Part shown: in pieces, positions 7,619-15,926 of the stretch
How the letters are laid out: every line of letters starts with the position of its first letter
How positions within the stretch are numbered: position 1 is the first letter of the stretch
Source: Streptomyces sp. NRRL F-525
GTDB lineage: Bacteria; Actinomycetota; Actinomycetes; Streptomycetales; Streptomycetaceae
Assembly (NCBI RefSeq): GCF_000716605.1
Contig: NZ_JNXE01000039.1
Location: 38,661-102,660, forward strand
Length of the DNA: 64,000 nt
Reading direction: 5' to 3'
Position numbers and translations under genes: made by a program
Notes under the pieces: generated by a model
Told to the model about the DNA's origin: nothing
Database searches by the model: none
Seen by the model: the letters and a program-made list of their open reading frames with translations, nothing else

Positions 7619-8131
7619 TCAGGCGCCCGGGGCGACGTAGCAGATGGCGGGGATGCTCTCTCCGTCGCCAAAGTGGTGGGTGGTCTCGCCGATCTTGCGC
7701 CAGCCGAGCCGTTCGTAGAGGCGCATCGCGGGAGCATCCTTGGCCATGACATCGAGCACCAAGCGGAGATCATGCTGACGGCCGTAGCTCATCGCGGCCT
7801 CTGTCAGGCGCCTGCCCGTGGCGTGCTGCCGTGCGGCCTGAACGACGAACAGCCGGCCCAGAACGGCTACATGAGCTTCGTCGTCGCCGCTCTGCTCGAT
7901 CCACATCGAGACAGCGGCTTCGCCGTGTGGGCGCATGACGGCTACGTGTCCGACGACTGCCCCGTCCATCTCGGCCACCCATGCCGCGAGGACATCGTCT
8001 GAGCTGACCCATGCCTCTGGGTCCTCAACTCCTTCGACCGGGTACCCATCGGTCTCATGGACCTTGATCAACGCCGTAGCGGCTCCGGACAGATCAGCGC
8101 TCTCGAAGGGGCGCACGACCGCAGCGTTCAC
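7619..8131 (-). CDS. GNAT-family acetyltransferase carried by the AICE
   Basis: A 170-residue predicted acetyltransferase. The start is the GTG at 8131, with AGGAG six bases upstream; a TTG at 8137 abuts that site and is less likely. GNAT features are FVVQAARQHATGRRLTEAA (acetyl-CoA loop) and MRLYERLGWRKIGE near the C-terminus. The gap to the upstream gntR stop is 9 bp, so it is probably translated from the repressor mRNA. As the only enzyme-like cargo it may modify an antibiotic or a host protein; the substrate is unknown. Confidence 0.85.
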   Translation of the reverse strand: MNAAVVRPFESADLSGAATALIKVHETDGYPVEGVEDPEAWVSSDDVLAAWVAEMDGAVVGHVAVMRPHGEAAVSMWIEQSGDDEAHVAVLGRLFVVQAARQHATGRRLTEAAMSYGRQHDLRLVLDVMAKDAPAMRLYERLGWRKIGETTHHFGDGESIPAICYVAPGA

Positions 8132-8140
8132 TATCAACTC

Positions 8141-8917
8141 CTAGCTCTCAACGGGTAGTTCATAGAGCAATCCGGTCTGGTCCGCCCGATGTACGTAGCG
8201 AGACACCTCGAAGGGCACTCCGTCTTGATCGAGGCTCGTGTGCAGTACCTCAAGGACTGGTACTCCCGGCAGAAGGCTCAGGATGGCGGCCTCCTCCGGC
8301 GTCGGCATCCTCGCGCTGATCTCATCCCGCACGCGCGTCATGACGTGGCCAAGATCTTCAAGGCGGCCGTAGATGCCGTCCTTGCCGGTCTTCGCCTCCA
8401 TCAGCAGAGTGCCTTGAGCCTCGTCCCATCGCACGTACGTCGAAACGATCTGCACCGGTTCGTCATCCGCGAAGTAGTGGTTCTCACGGTGTACGACGCT
8501 CTCCTCGTCCGCAGAGACCTTCAAGCGCTCCGCGACGTCCGCCGGCGGCTGCTCACGGGTGATCGAGGGGACGTCGATCCGCGCGACCTTGCCTTGGCGC
8601 TTCGCTTCGAGCCGGAACGGCGTTAGTCCCGTTTCCCGGTTCTTGAGCGAGTAGCGATCACTACCGAAACGGAACAGTCGCTGCGGCTCGCGCACGAACA
8701 CGCCGCTCCCGTGCTTTGCCGTGACGAGCCCCTGCTCAGCAAGCAGACGGATCGCCTCGCGCGCGGTGTTGCGGGCCGAACCGTACTGCTCGGCCAACGC
8801 CCGCTCTGACGGCAACTTGTCGCCGCTGCGAAGGTCTCCGCTCTCGATCTGACGACGGAGTTCATCGGCGATGCGACGGCTGGGCTGCTGCGGAGTCGGC
8901 GGGCGGGTGGACGTCAT
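8141..8917 (-). CDS. GntR-family (HutC-type) repressor, KorSA-like
   Basis: A 258-residue regulator. The N-terminal winged helix (about residues 10-75) has RIADELRRQIESGDL and LPSERALAEQYGSARNTARE. The remainder is a UTRA effector domain. In pSAM2-type elements the HutC-class protein KorSA represses the transfer and replication genes. Here the gene is divergent from the spd/tra/rep operon across three operator-like palindromes. The ATG at 8917 is preferred over a GTG at 8923. It is followed closely by the GNAT gene. Confidence 0.88.
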   Translation of the reverse strand: MTSTRPPTPQQPSRRIADELRRQIESGDLRSGDKLPSERALAEQYGSARNTAREAIRLLAEQGLVTAKHGSGVFVREPQRLFRFGSDRYSLKNRETGLTPFRLEAKRQGKVARIDVPSITREQPPADVAERLKVSADEESVVHRENHYFADDEPVQIVSTYVRWDEAQGTLLMEAKTGKDGIYGRLEDLGHVMTRVRDEISARMPTPEEAAILSLLPGVPVLEVLHTSLDQDGVPFEVSRYVHRADQTGLLYELPVES

Positions 8918-8932
8918 GACCACACTCTAGCA

Positions 8933-9010
8933 ACTGGCTCAAGCCACCTGCTTGACCCTGGCGGCGGCGTGTGCTCAACTGGCTTAAGCCAGTAAGTGGC
9001 TCAAGCCAGT
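8933..9010. promoter_or_regulatory. Array of three GntR-type operators
   Basis: ACTGGCTTAAGCCAGT (8978-8993) is a perfect 16-bp palindrome. AGTGGCTCAAGCCAGT (8995-9010) and ACTGGCTCAAGCCACC (8933-8948) are close copies. The right two sit 17 bp apart centre to centre, just upstream of the plus-strand operon. The left one is upstream of gntR. This supports coordinated repression of both directions. Confidence 0.8.
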
Positions 9011-9048
9011 TGGCACAGTAGGAACGTGCCACGACCAAGGAGTGACGT

Positions 9049-9378
9049 ATGCCGTCCTTCAAGATCGATGTTTCGACCGCCATGGTGTTCGTGGCGACCG
9101 CGCCGGCGCCGAAGCTCGCCAACAAGCAGACCGGGGAGCGGGCGATGGATCGGGAGACCGGTGCGGGCCTGTCGACGGTGGGTCTGCTGATCTCGGACGA
9201 GGGGGAGGGCAACCTCTACCAGGTCACCATTCCCGAGACGGGCATTCCCGAGGGCCTGATGCCGGGTACGCCGGTGCGGGTGGTCGGGCTGAAGGCGCGT
9301 GACTGGGAGAACGAGTTCAACGGGCAGAAGCGGCACGGGATCTCGTTCCGCGCTGTCGCCGTGACGCCGGGGGCCTGA
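9049..9378 (+). CDS. SCO3933-like AICE regulatory protein
   Basis: A 109-residue protein beginning MPSFKIDVSTAMVFVATAPA, first gene of the transfer/replication operon. Its pattern (short strands, DRETGAGLSTVGLLI, LMPGTPVRVVGLKA) resembles the small SCO3933-type proteins annotated as regulators in Streptomyces AICEs, possibly an OB-like fold. Its role in controlling replication or excision is taken from family annotation as I recall it. It is followed after 2 bp by the tra gene. Confidence 0.7.
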   Translation: MPSFKIDVSTAMVFVATAPAPKLANKQTGERAMDRETGAGLSTVGLLISDEGEGNLYQVTIPETGIPEGLMPGTPVRVVGLKARDWENEFNGQKRHGISFRAVAVTPGA

Positions 9379-9380
9379 CC

Positions 9381-10712
9381 ATGACGGACCTGGCGACCTG
9401 GCTGGAGGCGGGGACCATAGCGGCCGGCGCCGGTGGCCTCGGCTACGCCAAGTACAAGGCCCCGCGCGTGTACTGGTCGGTGGTGGGCCTGCCCCTCACG
9501 TGGGGCCGGTTCACCTGGACCTACCGGGACACGATGGAGGTGTGCGGGCTGACGGTGCAACCGTCCGGCTTCCGCGCCTTCGTGAAGCGGAATCTGGCCC
9601 GTGCCGAGGTGCGGCCGGTACCGCCGAAGGTCCGCCGTGTGCGGGGTACCTCGACCGGTCTGCGGGTCACTCTCCGGCTTCCGGCAGGCCTGGAGCCCGC
9701 CGATCTCGCCGCGTCTTCCGAACGTCTGCGCCATGCGTGGGGCGTGCGGTCGGTGATCGTGCGGGAGACCAAGCCCGGCTATGTGGAGTTGCGGATGACC
9801 GGGTGGGACGTGCTGCGCCGGGTCAAGCTGCCGCGCAAGGCTCAGCCGCGTGACCTGGTCGTTCCGGTCGCCCTGCGGGAGGACGGCACCGTGTTCGTGC
9901 GGGACTACCGCAAGGTGCCTCACGCCCTGACGCTGGGCGCGAACCAGTCCGGGAAGTCGATGTACCAGCGCAACCTGATCAAGGGGCTGGCACAGTTGCC
10001 GGTCGGTCTGATCGGGATCGACTGCAAGCGCGGTGTCGAACTGGGCCGGTATGCGTCGCGCCTGTCGGCGTTGGTCACCGATCCTCAGTCGGCCGGGGAT
10101 CTGATTGACGCGCTGGTCGGGGAGATGGAGGAGCGTTTCGATCTGCTTGCCCTGTACGGGGTCTCGGACCTGTGGGAACTGCCGGACGAGGTCCGGCCGG
10201 TGCCGCTGGTCGTGCTGGTCGACGAGATCGCGGAGCTGTTCTTCGTGACCTCGAAGAAGGATGAGGCGGCCCGTGATCACGCGGTCATGAACCTGGTGCG
10301 GCTGGGTCAGATGGCCCGTGCGATCGGCGTCTACCTGGAGGTGTGCGGGCAGCGCTTCGGCTCCGACCTGGGCAAGGGCGCGACCGCGCTGCGTGCTCAG
10401 CTCACCGGCCGGGTCGTGCACCGTGTCAATGACAAGCAGACGGCCGACATGGGGCTGGGCGACATCGCTCCGGATGCCGTGATGGCCGTGACCGCGATCG
10501 CCCCGGACCGTCCCGGGGTCGCGGTGGCCGGCGACACCTCCGGCGGCTGGTCCCGCATCCGCACCCCGGAGACGACCCCCGGCGAGACAGCGGCCGTGTG
10601 CCGCGAGTTCGCCCACCTCACCCCGGAGCTGCCGTTCCTGGCTCCGTTCCGGCCGGTCGGGCAGCTCTCCGTCCCGCCGATGCCGGCCGTGCCGCCGCTG
10701 GTGCAGCCCTAG
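9381..10712 (+). CDS. FtsK/SpoIIIE-type DNA translocase (Tra)
   Basis: A 443-residue conjugative translocase that would pump double-stranded element DNA between hyphae. A hydrophobic or amphipathic N-terminus precedes the motor domain. Walker A is GANQSGKS at residues 186-193, and Walker B is VVLVDE with D281-E282. The sequence IGIDCKRGVELGRY fits the FtsK core. The length suits TraSA/TraB proteins of AICEs and Streptomyces plasmids. It is probably a hexamer acting at the mycelial membrane. Confidence 0.92.
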   Translation: MTDLATWLEAGTIAAGAGGLGYAKYKAPRVYWSVVGLPLTWGRFTWTYRDTMEVCGLTVQPSGFRAFVKRNLARAEVRPVPPKVRRVRGTSTGLRVTLRLPAGLEPADLAASSERLRHAWGVRSVIVRETKPGYVELRMTGWDVLRRVKLPRKAQPRDLVVPVALREDGTVFVRDYRKVPHALTLGANQSGKSMYQRNLIKGLAQLPVGLIGIDCKRGVELGRYASRLSALVTDPQSAGDLIDALVGEMEERFDLLALYGVSDLWELPDEVRPVPLVVLVDEIAELFFVTSKKDEAARDHAVMNLVRLGQMARAIGVYLEVCGQRFGSDLGKGATALRAQLTGRVVHRVNDKQTADMGLGDIAPDAVMAVTAIAPDRPGVAVAGDTSGGWSRIRTPETTPGETAAVCREFAHLTPELPFLAPFRPVGQLSVPPMPAVPPLVQP

Positions 10713-10809
10713 CCGGTCACCGGATAGCCCCCCTCGTTCCACGGTCGGCGTGACCGCCTCGCGCCAAGTCCCTACCCGCGCCATGCCCAAATCCGGAAGG
10801 GGAACGCTC

Positions 10810-10980
10810 ATGGCTCCGCGCAAGACCGTGAAGCCCAAGGTCAAGCCGTGTCCGCCCTGCAAGGGCACCGGTGAGGTCTCCCGCACGGTCCTGGTCGGCC
10901 GCAAGCGTCGGGCGGTCGGACAGCAGACGGGCATCTGCCTGGGCTGCCTGGGTGCCGGCGAGATCCCCGCCGACGACTGA
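10810..10980 (+). CDS. Small zinc-finger-like protein
   Basis: A 56-residue protein starting at the ATG at 10810, after a GGAAGGGGAA stretch. It has two CxxC knuckles, CPPCKGTGE and CLGCLGAGE, in the CxxCxGxG style of DnaJ zinc centres, separated by a basic stretch GRKRRA. It lies between tra and spd genes in the same operon. Small cysteine-rich proteins are common in AICEs; the function is unknown. Confidence 0.75.
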   Translation: MAPRKTVKPKVKPCPPCKGTGEVSRTVLVGRKRRAVGQQTGICLGCLGAGEIPADD

Positions 10981-11057
10981 ACTCGCCGGGGCCGGGCGGC
11001 CGGACACCGCTCCCCGCCCGCCCTCTGGCCCAACTCACCTGAAGGGAGGTGCCGTTC

Positions 11058-11693
11058 ATGGTCCGCTCGGTCCGTCTGGACGCAGTCCTGATCCAAGCCG
11101 TCATCGCCGGTGCCCTCTCGTTCGCGCACCTGCACGACCTGGCGGAAGCAGCGCATCAGTCCGGCTGGAAGGCCTGGGCTTACCCGGTCTCGGTCGACCT
11201 GCTGATGGTCGCCGCTTGGCGTCGACTGCGTACCGCCCGCCGCGACCGCGCGGCCTGGACCTGGTTCGTGATCGCCCTGACCGCCTCGCTCGGCGCGAAT
11301 GTCGCGACCGCTGGACTCCTCGACCTCGACCACGTTCCGGCCTGGCTGCGCATCCTCGTCGCCGGCTGGCCCGCGCTCGCCTTTCTCGGCGGGACCTTGC
11401 TTGCTCACGCACCGTCGGTCACCGCCCCGGCACCGGAGCCCCGGCCCGCGCCGGTGATCGACCGCCCCGAAACGCCCGACCCCGTACCGGCGCCGGAGAT
11501 CGCTACACCGGAGCCCGCACCTGCTCTGCCGAAGGCGGCCTTGGCCGTGCCCCCGGCGCTGGTCGATCACGCCCGCAAGATCGCAACCGAGCACCGCACC
11601 CGCACCGGTAGCGCGATCGACACCGCCACCCTGCGCGCCCGGCTCGGCGTTCCCGAAGACCTCGCCGGCGCGATCGTCGCCCAACTCGCCTGA
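11058..11693 (+). CDS. DUF2637 / Spd-type membrane spread protein
   Basis: A 211-residue membrane protein. GGAGG at 11045-11049 selects the ATG at 11058 over a GTG at 11049. Four or so hydrophobic segments occupy residues 5-120 (for example IQAVIAGALSFAHLHDLAEA and WFVIALTASLGANVATAG). A proline/alanine-rich linker and a small helical C-terminal domain ending LRARLGVPEDLAGAIVAQLA follow. This is the DUF2637/SpdB pattern of plasmid spreading proteins, thought to assist intramycelial movement of plasmid DNA. Confidence 0.85.
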   Translation: MVRSVRLDAVLIQAVIAGALSFAHLHDLAEAAHQSGWKAWAYPVSVDLLMVAAWRRLRTARRDRAAWTWFVIALTASLGANVATAGLLDLDHVPAWLRILVAGWPALAFLGGTLLAHAPSVTAPAPEPRPAPVIDRPETPDPVPAPEIATPEPAPALPKAALAVPPALVDHARKIATEHRTRTGSAIDTATLRARLGVPEDLAGAIVAQLA

Positions 11694-11712
11694 TTCCTAA
11701 GGAGGTTCATCC

Positions 11713-11898
11713 ATGTCCCGCCCGAACCGCTTCTTCAACGTGATCCGTATCGGCCCCGTCAAGGTCGGCTCCTTCAACAACGGCCGGGGCCAGACCAAGC
11801 ACACCGCCGCGTGCACCGCACCGGACTGCGGCTTCTCGACCGAGCACAGCGACCGCTCCGCCGCCGAACTCGCCGCCGGCACCCACAAGTGCACCTGA
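11713..11898 (+). CDS. Mobile element transfer protein (SpdD-like, small)
   Basis: A 61-residue protein with AAGGAGG just upstream of the ATG. The sequence RFFNVIRIGPVKVGSFNN and the cysteine/histidine pattern C-TAPDC-GFS plus HKC at the end match the small transfer proteins annotated in Streptomyces AICEs. A zinc-binding fold is plausible. It sits between the DUF2637 gene and a second Spd-like membrane protein, 19 and 17 bp apart. Confidence 0.78.
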   Translation: MSRPNRFFNVIRIGPVKVGSFNNGRGQTKHTAACTAPDCGFSTEHSDRSAAELAAGTHKCT

Positions 11899-11915
11899 CC
11901 AGGGAGGACGGTCCG

Positions 11916-12197
11916 ATGCAGTTACCCGAAGACCAGTGGCGCGCCGGACACATCCCGGCAGACGTCTACCGGCAGATCCCGCCCGGCACCGACCTGCGCA
12001 AGGTCGTGATCGTGCAGGAAGCCCCGCGCTCCTACACGGGCCCGATCGTCCTGACCCTGGTCATCGTCGCCGGCTCGATCGCCGTGCTCCTGGTGATCGC
12101 GTTCGTCGTCCAGGTCATCGCTGCGGCTGCGGTCGCGGTCATCTCCGCGAGCGGCGGGATCAGCTACACGATCAGCCGCAGCAGCAAGGACAAGTAG
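11916..12197 (+). CDS. Spd-like small membrane protein
   Basis: A 93-residue protein starting at the ATG at 11916 after AGGGAGG. It has a polar N-terminal 40 residues (IPADVYRQIPPGTDLRKVVI), then a strongly hydrophobic segment of about 45 residues (VLTLVIVAGSIAVLLVIAFV onward), and a short basic tail. It fits the SpdC/SpdA class of plasmid spread proteins by size and location. The exact role is not known. Confidence 0.75.
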   Translation: MQLPEDQWRAGHIPADVYRQIPPGTDLRKVVIVQEAPRSYTGPIVLTLVIVAGSIAVLLVIAFVVQVIAAAAVAVISASGGISYTISRSSKDK

Positions 12198-12290
12198 CAC
12201 CCTCCGGGGCGGCCTCAACCGCCAAGTCAGTGCCGCCCCGGACGGCTCGACCACTTCCCGATCTTCCGACCTGAAAGGGCTCCACTCATC

Positions 12291-12473
12291 ATGCCTGTTC
12301 GTTTCCCGAACCGTCCGGTCTGCCACCACTGCGACGGCTTCCCCGTCGTCAGCATCACCACCGGCACCCGCACCCGCGACGGCTCCCGCGTCCTGCTCCG
12401 CGTCACCTGCCCCGCCTGCGACGGCACCGGCCACACCGCTGCCGTGCCGGCCCTCGTCCGGATCGGTGGGTGA
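12291..12473 (+). CDS. Small CxxC protein of the AICE
   Basis: A 60-residue protein starting MPVRFPNRPVCHHCDGFP. It has two CxxC units, CHHC and CPAC, followed by DGTGH, again like a DnaJ-type zinc centre. GAAAGG precedes the ATG. It is the second such cysteine-rich product in the operon. Function unknown. Confidence 0.7.
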   Translation: MPVRFPNRPVCHHCDGFPVVSITTGTRTRDGSRVLLRVTCPACDGTGHTAAVPALVRIGG

Positions 12474-12480
12474 CCGCGTA

Positions 12481-12678
12481 ATGGGTATCTTCCGTGACCG
12501 ACTGCCCCGCGACACCGGCAACCCGCTCGACTCGAACGCCGACCGCGCCCGCAGCGTCGCCAAGGCACACGCGAAGCTCGACCAGTCCCGCCCCGAGCCG
12601 TCCAAGCCCAAGGGCAACACCACCACCCCGGCCGCACCTTCGGCCAGCACCCCGCAGAAGCGGGGGTGGCGACGGTGA
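12481..12678 (+). CDS. Small hypothetical AICE protein
   Basis: A 65-residue hydrophilic product beginning MGIFRDRLPRDTGNPLDSNA, with basic and proline-rich C-terminus (TPQKRGWRR). An upstream GTG at 12466 overlaps the previous stop and is possible. No domain is recognised. Tight packing between neighbours (7 bp before, 4-bp overlap after) supports a real gene. Confidence 0.55.
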   Translation: MGIFRDRLPRDTGNPLDSNADRARSVAKAHAKLDQSRPEPSKPKGNTTTPAAPSASTPQKRGWRR

Positions 12679-12893
12679 CCGCGATGTTCCGCAAGCTTCC
12701 CGCTGACCTCACCCCGACCGAGGACAGCCCCGGCCTGCGCGTCAAGGCCGGCACCCGCTACAGCAGCTCGCAGGGCGACTACGTGTGCGGCGGCTGCGGT
12801 GCCGAGGACCACGCCAACGGCGACACCGACGTCACGGCCCTGGTCGAGGACTACACCGCCCACCACGGGCCCGCTCACCGCAAGGGTCGGTGA
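12675..12893 (+). CDS. Small zinc-ribbon-like AICE protein
   Basis: A 72-residue product. The GTG at 12675 overlaps the previous stop as GTGA and has GGGGGTGG just upstream, so translational coupling is likely. A GTG at 12666 is the alternative. A single CGGCG knuckle at mid-protein with downstream histidines (TAHHGPAHRKGR) suggests metal binding. It ends 4 bp before rep starts. Confidence 0.62.
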   Translation: MTAMFRKLPADLTPTEDSPGLRVKAGTRYSSSQGDYVCGGCGAEDHANGDTDVTALVEDYTAHHGPAHRKGR

Positions 12894-12897
12894 GCCT

Positions 12898-14288
<1,391 letters not shown>

Positions 14289-14292
<4 letters not shown>

Positions 14293-14498
14293 CCGCGACT
14301 GTGATCACGCGCAAGTGGTACACCACGGCCGAAGTCGCCGAGATGCTCGGCTACGGCCTGTCCAAGACCAAGATGCTCGTACTGACTGGTGAGATCCATT
14401 CGCTCAAGGACGGACGCAACCGCCGCATCCTGCCCCGATGGGTGGATGAGTACGTCGAACGTCTCGCCCAGGAAGCCGAGCAGAGGTGGTCGGCATGA
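14289..14498 (+). CDS. xis: Excisionase (MerR-like helix-turn-helix)
   Basis: A 69-residue DNA-binding protein whose ATGA start overlaps the rep stop. YTTAEVAEMLGYGLSKTKML is the helix-turn-helix, followed by GEIHSLKDGRNRRILPRW, the standard wing of excisionase-family proteins. It would bind near attL/attR and bias the integrase towards excision. It overlaps the integrase start by 4 bp. Confidence 0.88.
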
Positions 14499-15718
14499 GC
14501 GGCAAGCGTGGCAACGGCGAAGGCTCGATCTACCCGTACAAGAACAGCTTTGCCGCATACGCCTGGGTCACCACTCCCGAAGGCAACCGCAAGCGGAAGT
14601 ACGTCTATGGCAAGACCCGGGAAGAGGTCCACGAGAAGTGGATCAAGTTGCACGCTGAGGCCCAGAAAGGGCCGGTGGCCACCTCCACACCGACGCTGGC
14701 GCAGTACCTCGCGCGGTGGCTCCGGGAGGTCGTGGAGCCTGACCTGAAGCCCAAGACGGCCGAGACCTACGCCATGCACGTCCGCCTCTACATCGCGCCG
14801 GGACTCGGTTCGAAGCGGCTCGACAAGCTCACCGTGCGGGACGTCCGGAGCTGGGTCAACGACCTGTTGGATCAGTGCCAGTGCTGCGCTCAGGGCCTCG
14901 ACGCGAAGCGGGACAAGCCTCGTTGCTGTGCCGCCGGCGACTGCTGCGAGCGCATCCCGTCGCGCCGTACGGTGCAGGACGCGCGCGCCGTTCTGCGGTC
15001 GGCGCTGACCAACGCGATGACGGAAGAGCTGATCTCGAAGAACGTTGCGGGCCTGGTCAAGGTGCGGTCGGCGCGCAAGGTGAAGCGCCATCCGTGGTCG
15101 GTGGAAGAGGCTCGGCAGTTCCTCGAAGCGGCCAGCGCTGCTCATGATTCGCTGTACGCGGCGTACGTGCTCATCCTGGTTCTGGGCTTCCGGCGGGGCG
15201 AAGTGCTGGGCCTCACCTGGAAGAGCGTGAACCTGGACGCCGGGGAGGTCACGGTGGAGATGCAGCTACAGCGGATCAACCGGCGCCTCGTGCATGACGA
15301 GACCAAGACCGAGTCGTCCACGGCCACGCTGCCGCTGCCGCAGATCTGCGTGACTGCGCTCCAACTCCACTGGCAGGAAAGGGAGTTGGCGAAGCAAGCC
15401 GCCGGCGAACTGTGGAGTGACTCCGACTTCGTGTTCACCACGCGCTACGGTACGCCGTTCGAACCGCGCAACTTCAACCGCCGGTTCACCGATCGCTCGT
15501 CCCGCGCGGGCGTCCGCCGTATCCGGCTGCACGACACCCGGCACACGTGCGGCTCGCTCCTGGCCGCGCTCGACGTGCACCCTCGCGTCGCGATGCAGAT
15601 CCTCCGGCACAGCAAGATCGCGGTCACGATGGAGGTCTACACGCACGTGCCCTCGGAGTCGACACGGCGGGCGCTTCGCAAGCTGGGCAAGCACCTTGGG
15701 AAGCAAGATCCAAAGTAG
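14495..15718 (+). CDS. int: Tyrosine integrase
   Basis: A 407-residue site-specific recombinase that integrates the element into tRNA-Ala. The N-terminal arm-binding domain (GEGSIYPYKNSFAAYAW) is followed by a SAM-like core-binding domain (about residues 70-190) and the catalytic domain. Catalytic residues are visible: R233 (GFRRGE), H346 and R349 (HDTRHT), H372 (LRHSKI), Y382 (VYTHV). An unusual cysteine-rich insert (CQCCAQG to CCAAGDCCE) lies near residues 129-150. The gene ends 69 bp before the att core. Confidence 0.95.
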   Translation: MSGKRGNGEGSIYPYKNSFAAYAWVTTPEGNRKRKYVYGKTREEVHEKWIKLHAEAQKGPVATSTPTLAQYLARWLREVVEPDLKPKTAETYAMHVRLYIAPGLGSKRLDKLTVRDVRSWVNDLLDQCQCCAQGLDAKRDKPRCCAAGDCCERIPSRRTVQDARAVLRSALTNAMTEELISKNVAGLVKVRSARKVKRHPWSVEEARQFLEAASAAHDSLYAAYVLILVLGFRRGEVLGLTWKSVNLDAGEVTVEMQLQRINRRLVHDETKTESSTATLPLPQICVTALQLHWQERELAKQAAGELWSDSDFVFTTRYGTPFEPRNFNRRFTDRSSRAGVRRIRLHDTRHTCGSLLAALDVHPRVAMQILRHSKIAVTMEVYTHVPSESTRRALRKLGKHLGKQDPK

Positions 15719-15741
15719 TTGCTGTACTTCGCTGCTGTACG
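15718..15741 (+). repeat. Right integrase arm-type repeat
   Basis: Identical to 6221-6244 and overlapping the int stop codon by one base. Contains the direct pair GCTGTAC-N6-GCTGTAC. See the left copy for interpretation. Confidence 0.65.
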
Positions 15742-15748
15742 ACGCAAA

Positions 15749-15782
15749 AGAGCCCCAGCCGGATCACTCCGACTGGGGCTCT
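15749..15782 (-). terminator. Terminator supplied by the element downstream of tRNA-Ala
   Basis: Stem AGAGCCCCAG with CTGGGGCTCT (15749-15758 and 15773-15782). On the minus strand the stem is followed by TTTTGCG, a good intrinsic terminator for the tRNA. It can also end int transcripts. Confidence 0.7.
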
Positions 15783-15786
15783 GAGC

Positions 15787-15834
15787 TGCGGTGGACCTGT
15801 GGGGATTTGAACCCCAGACCCCCTCGATGCGAAC
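15787..15834. repeat. Right attachment site within tRNA-Ala
   Basis: 48-bp copy identical to 6091-6138. It covers the tRNA 3' half from the anticodon loop, so integration leaves a complete tRNA here and a 3' fragment at the left end. Confidence 0.92.
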
Positions 15835-15865
15835 GAGGTGCGCTACCAGACTGCGCCACAGGCCC
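15792..15865 (-). tRNA. tRNA-Ala (anticodon CGC)
   Basis: A 74-nt cloverleaf. The acceptor stem GGGCCTG pairs with CAGGTCC and includes the G3-U70 wobble diagnostic for alanine tRNA. The anticodon stem CCTCG/CGAGG encloses TTCGCAT, anticodon CGC, reading GCG. The T loop is TTCAAAT. CCA is not encoded after A73. It is the integration target of the AICE and is kept whole by it. Confidence 0.96.
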
Positions 15866-15926
15866 TTGCAACGAGTGAAACTCTAGCATCCCCGTCAGGG
15901 TGCTTGGAAATCGGTTCCTTGCCTGG

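Noticed and set aside
9216..11684. 822-codon minus-strand frame opposite the tra operon
   Set aside because: A shadow of high-GC coding on the plus strand; the plus strand holds tra, spd and zinc-finger genes with motifs and ribosome sites.
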